A stretch of 64,000 bases of DNA from Ascidia mentula (Eukaryota; Chordata; Ascidiacea; Phlebobranchia; Ascidiidae): the NCBI GenBank assembly GCA_947561715.1, contig OX387205.1, positions 3,725,001 to 3,789,000 on the forward strand, given 5' to 3'. Each line of letters starts with the position of its first letter. Position 1 is the stretch's first letter. A model generated the notes under the pieces. The model worked only from the letters and a program-made list of their open reading frames with translations, made no database searches and was not told the DNA's origin. Shown here in pieces: positions 48,810-62,200 of the stretch. A program made the translations under genes and the position numbers.

Positions 48810-50267
48810 TTTGGCTCAGAAATGTTGACCTTATGTTCAAAAAAAATTTTTATTCACCATTTACTGACAACTTTGGCACAAACCTCTCGCAAATACACAG
48901 AAAACTATTTCCAAAACCAGTTAAAATATCAGTGTGAGACAAGAAACAAAACTTGCTTGCAATCAAACACAAAACGCTGTGAGAACCATCGCTCATCCAG
49001 TAAAAGTAAATTGAGCATGACGAAAGTAGCCTTTAGGTTATTTCCCCTAACTTGATACTTGACTATGAGTATTTTATTTAGACAATGTATATAAGCGCGC
49101 AACTTTTAATGCCCTGCATTTATGATTGATTAACGAAAATTAGAAAAATTAATTGAAGGACTCTCATACAATATAACTCATAGCCATGTTTCACTAAAAA
49201 TCTTTTCTTTGGCCAACATTTTTCAAGCAAAAAGTAAAACTGGGTTATATTCTTACTGTAACAAAACAAATTATAACCTTTGTTGCCACTGCTGCCATTA
49301 TTCAATAATATGCCTGTGAATTATTGAACAAATTATAAAGGTTTTTGTGCACTGATAACAGGTTTATAAACTATTTTACTTGTGCTCGTGCAAATGTTAA
49401 CTTTATGAGACGTCATCATATGGTTGTAATTCGTAGGAAATAATAAAGTCTCGTTTTTGGTGATTTAACAATTGCGAAGAGATAACGTCAACAATGTAAC
49501 GTCGCAAATTAATTGTGTTTTTCAAATAAACTTAACCAAACTAAGTACAGGTCTATCATGTAAAAATGCTTATTTTTGTCTTCCATTTTAGTAAAGCAAA
49601 AATAATATTTGTAAAGCGACTTAAAAATCATGAGCCATTTTTGCCCAGCACAAACGTAATGCAGATTGGGAGAAGTGAATTAAATGTAAAATAACTACTG
49701 TAAAATAACTGCTACAAAATCAGCTTGGCTTTTTATCAGGAATATGTATTTCGCCCCATGGGCATCTTCAGTTCCTAACAATAAACACAATAAAATGATT
49801 TTTGAAAAACGTTTGAAAAACAACAGCAGTAAAGTATGGGCTTTTTTTATTGTGTTTACGAAAGTATACAGTGATCACTATAGGCCTGCATCGGCAGTTT
49901 TGGTTGGATCTCAATTTTGAAGTCAGAGTGTGGTAACTTGTGTACAGGATATATATAATATATTTTTGTTTTTGTATTTCTAAAACTTGTTACACCATCA
50001 ATAAGTTTTGTTGATATTGTTATTTTCATGCTGTTTAAGGCCTACAAACGTTTAAAGCAGACTAAATGAAACTATTAAAAGGCAAATTTTAATGCTTCTG
50101 TTAACTTACAAGGCAATGACCTGATTTTAGTTACAGTTCAGCAACTGTTTGGTCTTGTAGATTAAACTTGTATCTGACAGTAGCATTTTGAAATATGTAC
50201 AAATTGTTTTGCAGATGTATAATATTTTTGTTATGTGGTTTGCCTCGTAATTGAATACAGATCCAGT
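48810..50267. promoter_or_regulatory. Divergent intergenic region between AGK and SEC16
   Basis: A 1.46-kb spacer separates the two outward-facing start codons. AGK has no acceptor right at its ATG; SEC16 has TTGAATACAG ending 8 bp before its ATG, so a 5' non-coding exon or trans-spliced leader is possible. A segment at 49690-49830 contains ATTTCGCCCCATGGGCATC followed by TTCAG and may be another small dispersed repeat. No gene was recognised. Confidence 0.4.
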
Positions 50268-53200
50268 ATGTCCGCTGATGACAAGGAGGCATATTTTGAT
50301 GGTTAGTTGTTTGTTTTTATGATGTTCTTTGTTAAATATTACTATAACCCATTTGTACCACATATGAAAGTTTGTATTGTTGGAATCTTCTGATACCTTT
50401 GTGGCCAGCAAAGACTTAATAACAGATTTTTTGAATTTGAATAACTTCTTGTCAAGGAAATACCTTGTCAAATAAATGGCTTAGGATTCTATGCAATAGT
50501 TGTCCACACCACATTACGTGTTATTTTTGTATGGTTTGTTGTGTTTTGCCCATAGTTTTAATAACAAAATTTGGAAACAAATCCTTGTCTGTAATGTTGT
50601 TTCTGTTTTTTTGCCATGTATGTAAGGAATTGTTTGCCGAAGCATTGCGGTTTTGTATCCTTGTTTGAATAGAGATCAAATGGATTTTCTAAATTGTTAA
50701 ATTCTTACACATGTGATTTCTACAGGGCCACACATGTCCACAGCTAACCAACAACCACCTTGCAGCTCTGTTGTTGATCAAAGGTGCCATGTTACATATT
50801 TGTATGTAAATTTTAGCCTTTGACTCAGTTTTAACTGTGATAGTAATTTTCAATAAAATATTTTGTAAAACTTGACTGTTTTGGTTTGGTGATAACTGTA
50901 TTTGCATAATATTTATGCAGGCAACAAGGTCCTTTACTGTACAACACTGTAACAAGCTCTCAAGTGCATAATCACATCTCCAATCCATTGTCTGGGCCGT
51001 TTTTCTATAATCCAAATCAGGTTAATTCAATGCCGTCAAGCTGGGAAGCTGGACCCTCTGGAATGCAGGAAAATCAATTAATTCCTCCAAAAACAAACGG
51101 CGAAACACAACAAGGTAAGCCTTAAGATGTTTAATTTACGTGATGTTGTGCTGTTTTAACATCTTGTAGACATGTAGTATGTATTTGTGTGTAAGTTTAT
51201 GAACAGTTGAACCTAGTGTTATACAGTTGTGCCAAGAATTACGATTTGACTTGTTTGTATGTCAGTGCACATGCAGCAACAAGTGATTACATAATTTGTA
51301 GTAAAGTTTATTTTCAAGTTTACAAATGTGTACAATGGACAGGGTTCCTCTTACAATTAAACATGTATTTTTTGCCATAGAAAACCATGTGGAGCAGTCT
51401 TCTTCTTCAGCTTCTTCAAGTCAGCACAATTCCCCATCAAAATCCAACTACTACTCAAACAGTAAGTTAGAACAACTCTTAATATCTAAATATAAAAGTT
51501 GCAATTTTGTTTTGTGTGTATAGTAGTTCGTCTTATAATAATTATTTATGCCAGGAAACTTTATTTACTGGCAACAACAATGCTGTACATGAGTAACAGT
51601 AAAATGGCCAGCATGTCCATTTAAGTCAAGCTTGAACTGTTGCCGAACATAGGTTTTTTTTAATTTCTAGTGCCACAAGGAGAGCAAGTAAATGAATTTG
51701 GAGTCATGGAATCAGTCGACTTATCTGCAGGGCCAAGTACGAGCGATCCAGCACTCGCTGTACCTGACTTTGAGTCTGACCCTATGGGTGAGACTCAATA
51801 CAATGCGTTGCCCGGCAATTTTCTGCCTGTTGACCACTTACAACCTGGACAGTATATGTCACCTCAACAAGTGGTACCAGAGATGGACCCTGCTTACCAA
51901 CAACTAGCAGATCTTTCAGTCCCAATGCCACACATGGAGAATGTAAGAGTTACTTGCACTATGCATGGTATTCGTTACATGTTACAAAACTTGTTTTGCG
52001 CAATATTTAAAAGAATATTTTGCTATTTAATACCTGTAATTTTGTTTATAAATGAAATGCATTCTTTACTTGTAAACAGTCAACTAATTTTGTAGTTAAA
52101 TCATGCCCTTATTATACCCACGAATAGCCCATTCAAAATTTTTACTTTTTAATTTTTGAAAAATATATAAAAAAATAATTGGTGACTTTACAAGACGTAT
52201 GTTTTCAGGCACAGTGGGGCGATATTCCTCCAAATCAGTCTTTTGGTTCCTACATGAACATGGCGAACACAGCAAACCAAGACCAAATGTCTTCCCTCAT
52301 TCAGCAACAACAGTTATATGAGCCTGTTCTTCTGCATGAAGCTGAATTTGTTGCAGAAGAAAGCAACCAATTGTCTGTCGCTGACTCCATTGAGGTGTCA
52401 GATGCTGCTATTTCTAGGCAGGCTAATTTTTCTTCGGATCATTTGCACCATGGCTATCCCAGCAGCAGCAGAAGAGAGTTCGAAGATATACTTCACTCCC
52501 AGGTGGAATAAAAGTTTAGGATTTTCTAAAATCTTTTCTGTTCTAATGATTTTTCTTATTTAGGGAACTTGGCCAATGCATCCACACAATGGAAGTATGC
52601 CCACTTACCCTCAAGCAGATGCTAACTTTGATCGTAAGTTGCAGTTTTTTATTCATTTTTAATGATTGATCAGACATGGAATTGTGAACCCCAACCAACA
52701 TCAAGGCTCATTTGGGGAAAGTTGCAAACCAATAGTCTCCAATACAGCAAGTTGTGAAAATGAAACTCAGCATGGTTCAAGTTAGTTAGGCTGCAACACT
52801 TTTCAGGGCATGCTGATGGACTGCAAGCAAAAAAATAAGCTAACATACAAATTCAATGAAAAGGGTTTTGTATGTGATTAATACAAGTCTGTTAAAACCA
52901 CTTATACAACCTATGAATGAGTTACCTCCTTGAAAATTTCTGTATTTACAATAAAATGTGTACATTTCATCAACATGTGCAAAATTATGAGCATTCTAAT
53001 GTCCACTGTGGGCTTAAAGAAAGCACATCAGCTTTTCAACCAAGATGATCCCACTTTACCTTAAATAAGTTTATCACTCATATTAGGTGAACAAGGTGCA
53101 GATGTAGCGAATGCTACAGAAGATAACGATGACAACCAGCCACGCGTATTGGAGGAGCAACCTACTGACGATCTCAACAATCTTGAAAGTGATTCTCACC

Positions 53201-56200
53201 AGATTGCATCGGTTAATAATGCCGCAGTGCAAGTATGGCCTTGTTATGGATGTTTTTCGTACTTCCGATACTATTCTATTCTGGATTGCATCGGATACTT
53301 TTTCATGCATTTTATTTTATTGATTTGTAAAGGTTATTCGTTTGTGCATTTTTTCTATTTTGTCACAAAAGTAAATTAAAAAAAAAACGTTTTTGGAAAT
53401 TTAGTAAATTTTGAATATTTTTGAAAAAGCAATGTAGTGCAACAAGACTGTAAAAAAAACAGTACAAAAACTACAAAAAATAAATATGAAACATGATTGT
53501 GTATTTTGTGCAACAGATGCAGGCTTTAAACATCTGTGAAGAAGAGGAAATTGCTCTGAGCGACAACTTGTCAGAAGATGATAATGGGGATCATGCCTCT
53601 GTTGAAGAATTAAAGTCTTTGGATGATGGAGATGTGGATTTACGTCTCGTTTCACAAAGACAATTAAACCAACAACCTGTGGTGGGTGCACAATTTAGTT
53701 AGAATTAAAAAAAACTCCAATATTGCCCAATTAGTTGTCTCAAATCAAGACTTTTTAAACATTCTCAACAAAAGCTTCTATTTCTATAATTAAAGGTTGT
53801 TGCTGAAGAAAGTCCTGGTCCCAGTGCTTCTGACAATCGAATTGTGAGTATTTTTTGTGGCAAGGCAAGAACAAATTGCTTTGCTTTTTCCTTTATCTCG
53901 ACTTTTCTAACACATTTTTTGCTGTAGATGGAAGCAGAATTGCCACAACCTGTAACTGAAGAATCTCGGGAAATAAATTTACATCCACCCTGTGCAGCAG
54001 GTAAATGATATAAAATTAACCGACAGATTCTTCAGTGCTGGCTACCAATTCTGCATTACCAAAGATATACCTTTACCAAATAGTTTTTTTTTTATATATA
54101 TTTTTGCCTTACTCTATGTCATAAGACATTAGTATGTGTTCACGTTAAAATGGTAATATAAGCATCTTGTATGAACAGTATTGCTTTATTGTTGTCACGA
54201 CATTGATAAAAAGATGCATACTTTTTGTGTATTTTGGACCAAATATTGTATTAAACAGATCCTGAAGTTACTGTTGCCCAAATTTTTTCATCGAATACCA
54301 CACAAGCTTTTGTTCGTGCAACTGGCGATGCCACCGGCGTGGAACCATTTCCAACCACAAGCCATGTACCACCACCGCCACCATTGACAGTGCCACGCAC
54401 TCGGAGCTTTGAATCCAGCGTGATTTCTGAAGCGCAACCCAATGCTGCACAAATACTCAGTGAAGAAACAATGCAACCTCTAAAACCACCTATGGAACGA
54501 CCAATCATAGAACGCCACACACGGAATCACAGTATAAGTTCCAGTTCCTCGCATAGATCTGCTGCTAGCCAACAGTCAAGTACAAAACCTCCCGCACATG
54601 ACCCACAACCGTTGGCAGCCAGCTCAAGTTTTGGAGGCAGTGATGTTGTCAACACTCCAGCGCTACCTCTTGGTCAGTAATTTATGCATTTGTAGTGTTT
54701 GGGTTAACTGTCCTAGTTTGTATCATGTTTAAACATTGTCCATCCAACTAATTGTTTTTGTAAACCCAGCACAATATTTACAAAACAACGTTGAATAAAA
54801 TTGGTTAATGTGAGAAATATGTGAATGAAATTATAACAATTGCTAGTAGTTGTTGCTGGGTGGATTTTGCAAATCTGCAACTAACAAAGCAGTTTGGGGA
54901 ACCTGTATACAAAGTTTCACGTAAATACTATTTTCAGAAGCCAATATGATGCATTCATCCTATGTCAGTGTTCAATCACAAGATCCAGTGCAAGTATTCA
55001 ACCCTAGTGTGACATCTGGCCAACCTTCACTGCAACCACCATCTTTAGTTCCAACTCCCTCTGCAGCGACTGCTTCTGCACCTCAATCTCTTCACAGTCA
55101 AATGGTTGTTGGCAAAGTGCCGATAAGCCAGATGCCACATGCCACTCCACTGGCGGTTGCTTCACAACAACAATCATACAATGATATGCATGCCAGTGCC
55201 ACGCATCGACCTCATATCACCGGTGGAAATGATTATGGCAACCAGGTATCTTTGCCAGCTCAGAGTGCACAGGCTCCGCCAACTATTGAACAACGCAGTT
55301 ATTCTTCTGGTAATGTTCATGGACAGCTACAAAATGAGCGGAGTGCCACACGGCGATCAGATATTCAAATTGAGGTAACTTATTGGAATTAATACTTTAA
55401 ACAGCGCAAGTTCTGTTTTGGGAATGAAAACAAATATATTTAGCGGCAAAACACTTAATGTGAGGTCAGATATTGTTTCAGCTCAGTAACACAATAGCAT
55501 TTCTGTCATAGTGCCAGTCTTGGCCTAAACTTGGTTTAAAGCTTATTTCGCAACTCTGAAATGCAAAAATTAAATGTGAAGGCTTTGTTATGTTTCCAAC
55601 AATATTTTTTTGCATTACAGCATCATGCCCCTCCAATTCCACAGATGCCCCCACAGGTCACAAACCCGCAACCAAATGTAAACCAAAACAACTTAAGAAG
55701 TGATGGTAATATGTTTTTCTGTTGTTTTTTTGTCTTGTTTGCTAACTAAAGCTAAATGTTTGTGTTGTTTAGTACCTCAACGGTCTGGTTATGAAAGGTC
55801 TTTAAATGAAACCTTCCCCCAGTCTTATCAACACAGAGGAAATGAAAGCTATGACAGGTGGAATTTTGTTGCTTATTTTTTTAAATTAAGTAATTGCAGG
55901 GTGACTTGTACTGTTTTTCCTGGTATACATTTTAAAACAAACGTTTTGTTAAAGTCTTTAAAATTCTGTCCCTTGTGTGTATGTAGTGAGTATGGCATCA
56001 TAAATTTATTTTCATTGTTATATCTGTAGAAGTTCTTTGATATTGTAAATATCAGTACAGCACAACAATTTACATTAAGAATGTGTATAACATTTTTATT
56101 TGATAACTGCAAATGCTACAGTCCAGTTAATCATACCAAGGCGCAATCAAATTTCTCCACCAATATATGTGTTGTTTTTAGGCCACCTCGACCACATTCT

Positions 56201-59200
56201 CGGTCAAGTGCAACTGCTGCTGAACCTTATTACGGTTACCAAGACAACCGACCAGAATATAGTGACAGCTATTATGGTCGTCCACACTCAAGGTATGTTT
56301 CCGTTCTCACTAAAAATACCAAACATTTCATAATATCTGTTGCAGTTTCTTGATACTCCAGTTTAGCCAAACTTTAGTTTTGTTTTGTGTCAGTAAATCA
56401 AATGTGCAAAATATCGCAAAAACACAGCACACTGGGACATAGTCATGATTGGCATTTAAAACTGAAACGTAATGAAGTTACTAATGTAAATATGTGAAAT
56501 TGCAGACAGGGTTATGCAACTGATCGTGGTTATTCGAGATCACGACAAGCCCCTGAACAAGACGATTATTATACCCGACGAAGAAGAAAAGATGATGATT
56601 ATTATTATTACAATCGCCGTGAATACGACTACCAAGGTTTGTCTCAAAGTTTATATGAGTGTAATGTCCATGTTACAAAAAATGCATGTGTCAGTGCCAC
56701 AAATGGCATGTTTGCCAGGAATGCACACCACAGATAACATGTGCCAAATTTGTCACTATTGGCTAAAAAATAACCTGTAGGCTGATTTCCACCTGAAGAA
56801 TGTGTTGATTTCATCAAAAAATGTATGTTGTTAGGTCCAACAATGTTCAATCAATATGTATTGCAAACAGGTTTTTAGAGATCACCACTGTCAACTATAG
56901 GTCGCAGAAATTTTTGGCACATAATGGATTGTGCACAACAAGAATGGCATGTGTTCCTATTTGAGTTGTGCACCCCTGATGCATGCGATTGCTTCAATAT
57001 GAGTGCCATTGCATGTATGCCAAACCTTTGTGGAAATCTGTTGAATATGGAAATTTATACAAATATGCTCCATTGAAAAGAGACTGCTATCTTTAAACAG
57101 GCTGATATTTTGTTGCTTTACAGTTTTTTGATTTTTACTGTTAAACCGAACTAATATACATTAGCAGTTGTGGCAATGACAACCTGAATATCAAGTACAT
57201 GTTAGTTGTATTTAGTTAAAAATGACAAGAAACTACAATGACTGCATCTCAGTTAACAATGTTCAATTTTTTTTCATAACATCAACCTTTTTTCCAGCGT
57301 CAATTTTTTGTGTGACATTGGTGAAGAACTTAATAATTTCATTCACAATATTAAACTGAATCTCATTTGTTCAAAGGTTATGGTCAGTATTACCAACGTC
57401 CCTACTATGAAGATGGAGGATATCAAAGGGATGATTACTACAGAGCACAGGATGGGAATTATTATAGAAGCTCTGATTACTACAGGTGTGTAATCTGTCG
57501 GTTACTCAGCCTGTTTTAAGTATTTTAGAATGCTTTGGCAGCAGTTTTTCATGCTTATATAAAAAAAAGTGCTTATATATGTTAAACCAGTTTGTCAAAA
57601 AACATTTGGTTAACAGGAAAAAGTATTTTTCCTACATTGCATTCTAAATTGACGTACTTTATTCTTCCTTCATCCAAACTTTGAATGTTGTGTGGTTAAC
57701 GTTTGAATTGTGACATTAAACCCCGATGAAGGTTTGCTGTGTCACAAATAAAACGTTGGAAGGTTAAAGTACGTTAATTTATACCAGAAGAGCAGTCCAA
57801 GATTTAAATACTGTTTGAAAAAAATAGAAAATGTGTTTCCCAAAAAATTCCCTCCGAGAAAGATGTCACACAAACCATGTTTTAATACACTCTTTAAGCA
57901 ATAATTAAAAAAAATAACCCTAAACATATTCAAAATGCCTCATTAACTTTTGTCTTCAGTCGTCGCCAATACGATAGCTACAGCTCGTACCGCGGCGATC
58001 CTTACTACCAAGATAACCATCATCAGCAATACAGACCACGTCAGAATGAAGAAGACGACCAGAGGAGTATGTACAGCGAGAGGTCGATGCATTATAACGA
58101 CCCAGAACGCAGACCTCAACAGCAGCAGGAACAGCCTGCCGATATGTACAATGAGAGGTAGGCTCAGTTGATCGTGTTTGAAAAATGGCAATGGTTTGTG
58201 TGCGTGTCGTAGATTTGTGTTTTGCTTTTGCGCAATGTCGGAAGGTGTTGTTTTTCAAAATGCGCGTTTTACTACGTGATAATGATGGCATTATTACAGT
58301 CAATTGCATATTAGAACTTTGCCTTTAGCACCAATTACGTTAATTACCTACACCAATAAATGCTAACAGTTGTGTAACAAGCACAATAATCCACATATAT
58401 TTTATCTAGCATTATTTAAAGTTATTACCTGCGGTAATTCACGGCAATAAACATGACAATGATTTTTGTGGCAGTTACCAAGCAGGTTACAACTCCATGT
58501 ACTACGGACAAAACTTGAACGAGTCAACTTATACGAACACTTACAATGAAGAAGCATGGGAGGAACTACCGCAAGGTATCGATTATTTCAATCAAAATGA
58601 ACAACTAATCAAACATGGTGTTACAGTAGTTTGGAAAAGAAGTAGTGTTTTGTGTTGGCATTCATATCATATTGCACCATACAATGTTTGATCACGTGTT
58701 ACAAGAGTAATAAAATACCTTTTTTCGATTGGATTTTCTACACGAAATCCAGAAAATTACGTACAATTGCTGTTATTAATTCCAAATTCTGCTTGGATTT
58801 CACTCTTACTATTATGTGTGTTTGTGTTTTCATCAATCTTTCTCTTTTTGTCCAGTTGCAGCTCGAAGGACTCCTGCTAAATTCAGTTCCGCTCATCCGA
58901 TTGCTCGTTTCGGAGCAGGGGGACATTTAATTCACGTTCTTCCACACTTACCAAAAGAAAACCAACCGGCAGTTGTTGAAATTCACAAAGTAGAGGTGAA
59001 AATTGTGTCCAATGTCACCACAATCCTGTATTCCTCTCTTACATTTTGTATTCTTTTTAGACGTTGTTACAAAACACTCCGGAAGCAGAAGAATTCCGCG
59101 CCTTCCCCGGTCCACTGTCCAAGTATGTGGCTTGCTATTAATGCGTAAAGTCAATTATTGTACGAAAGTATGGGATCGTAAGACAAGTTACAATAATGTT

Positions 59201-62200
59201 TCCATCGTTATATTTTGTTTTACAGATTTTATTCATTGTGAACTCATTTAATGTTCACGCTTATCTAAATTTATTTCGTCGTCATTGAATGAAACTTAAA
59301 TCCAATACTAGGCATTCCAATGGGCTTAAAACCCACGATTGTGTTGATTATAGAAACATCAATGTTACTGCTGTAGAGGAAAAGCACATTTTACTGATAG
59401 TATTTCCAACTTTTGGCATCCAAATACTTAAAAACTTGAAACATTTGCCCTAAAAATCTACCATTTATTAAATTTAAACCATCTTAGACCGTTGTTGGCG
59501 TGGATTAAAACCTTAAAATCCTATTGGTATTTTCAACATTCCATGTATATACATTATGGGCTTCTGTTTATTTCAGGGAGGTTACACACAAAAACGATGT
59601 TCTACGTTTTGCGTCATTACAAGCCTCTCGCTGCCTGCGTTCAACCGAACTCATGGACAGAACTTCCGCAGCCCTTATATGGGAATTCCTCGGCCTTCTA
59701 GTTCGCCAGAATGGGGTACGTTGCAATACATTGTATTTTGTTTATTGTAAATGCTTCATGTACAAAGTATTTTGTTACAAACCGTCTCTACCTTCTTCCG
59801 TTTAAAGAGGTTTTGGTTATAAATTATGATTTGGTTGCAGTCGATTCTGGGTACAGACGTTGCCGAGCTTCTAATGAAAGATCACTCCGGTGATTTCGGC
59901 CTCCTGGAGTCGCCGAATGATTCACAGAAGCGACGCAATAGTTCACCTCAACATTCAGGTACGAACACTCCTTGTTGGTGGAAATATAAATGAGAAAAAC
60001 GTGATCACAAACTAGAGACCTTATATTAGCTTTTCGACATTAAAGCTTGTCTGATAGAGTTAGTGATTACATAGTGTTGTCTGTCAAGCTACAAAGGTTC
60101 AAAATCCTATTCTATCACAAAAAATTAATATTCTTGTTATGTAACAAGATTTAAGATTAACAGCAACTTGCAGGTACCATTTTTGTACTTCTATGTGTTG
60201 ATATATACGTCGCTAACATACAACAAAGACAAAATGAAGTCAAGTTAGACTGTTTCGTTCAATTTTATGTGGAACTGGCGAAAATAAAGCCAATTGAAAG
60301 ACCGGCAACAAAGTACTTTAAAATAAAACTACTGTTGATGTCAGTTGTTGTGATTTTTACATTCATGTTGAAACTCAGGGGACGAGTTAAACCCGGACGC
60401 GAGCGAGATGACGTTGACAGGTGAAACGTCACAAAGTAGCGGTTCCACGTCGTCGTTCAGATTTCGAGAGCTTCTGTTGTACGGTCGCAAAAAGGTCGGT
60501 TTGTGTATAAGCGCCAGTGACGATTATGCATGATTTTTAGGTGTTTTTAATTATTTTAAATATTTTCAATTATGTTTAAGTTACAGGTAATTTAAATAGG
60601 TTTGTTGTGTTTTTTTGCAAATTCATAGTTGTTTAAATTTGCTCCTAAAACCAGTCTTTTAACGTAAACAATTTTAAACTTTATTTAATTTTTTTTTATT
60701 TTTGTCAATTGGCTCACACACACAATAAAACTCTTTTAGCTTAAATATCCTTAAAAACACACCCACAATGCGTGGTTGCTTTGATTTCACACCCTTATCG
60801 AGCTTCCATGAAAACGTCCATGTTTTCAACAATTTTATCGCCGTTTTTTTTCAGGACGCATTGGAATGGGCCATGAAATCCAACTTGTGGGGCCACGCCC
60901 TGCTTCTGGCCAGCAAAACGGACGCCAGGACCCACGCAAACGTCATGCTCCGGTTCGCCAATTCGTTACCAATAAACGACCCTCTGCAAACACTTTACCA
61001 GCAAATGTCTGGCAGGCAACCCGCCTCTGCTACTGTAAGATCCTTGATAATTTAACGTGGTTATACGTAGAATATTTTTGTTTCATAAACTTACATTCAT
61101 ATGGAATTAAATGTTCTATTGTTTGAAATAATAACTGGTTGGCATTTGTGTTTTTTTCTGTATGTTTCTTTTTATTTTGTTAGAGTTATTCTGCCAACAT
61201 AATGGCTAGTGTATTGGGGGCGTAATTCTGACCTCGTTTTTGTATCGTTCTCGTCCAATCTATTCCACCATTAACACTGAAAACAGAAACATCATTTTTA
61301 TGGTCGCAAATACAATACTACAAGACCCCGCAGGACACGTTTCAATCGTTACCGTAAAAATAATATCAGGTTAATTTTAAGTTGCAAATAATGAATCGCT
61401 CTTACGTCTTTTGAGAATTACGGGTTTTGTACAGAAGTACCCAATTTACAATGTGTTTTATTGTAATATTCCTGTTTAATAAATGCAATGAATCTCCATT
61501 TGCAGTGTATCGCCGAAGAGGGCTGGGGTGACTGGCGCCCACACCTTGCCATGATCTTGTCCAATGCCACCAACAACGTGACACATGACACTAAAATCGC
61601 CATGACAATGGGTGACACGCTGATCGCTAAAGGGCTTTTGGACGCCGCGCATTTCTGTTATCTCATGGCTTCCGCCCCTCTCGGTTATTACAAGAAGAAA
61701 ACAAACAAGCTCGTGTTGCTTGGAGCGAATCAAAAGTACGTATCCATGTTTATTTGTGTCGTTTATAAGTTTTAGAAGGACGGCACTTAAAAACAGTTTC
61801 TAGCATTCTAGATGAAAATCATTCTCTGTGCCGTTTTTTAACAGTGTGCCAAATTTGTCATTCATGACCTATGTTGTCCAACTCCGGTATACATTAAAGA
61901 GAGTTAGTTTACACTGTTGTCTATGAATGTGTATGAATAAGTGAAGCGTCTTATGTGTGCGCTTTTAAATTTTTTGGCAAACAGTCTAGTCCAGGTATTT
62001 TGTTTGTGGGAATCAATAGAATAACCTTTGAAAGTACATGTGATAATGTTGGCTTGGACAAGGGGTGATTTTATTAGAATTTACTGTTAATGCATTGTGC
62101 AGAATAAAGTGTCCTGTAAATGAACGATATCTGTGTTTTCAGTTTGCCATTCGATGCGTTCGCATTGAACGAAGCAATCTGCCGAAGCGAGACTTACGAA

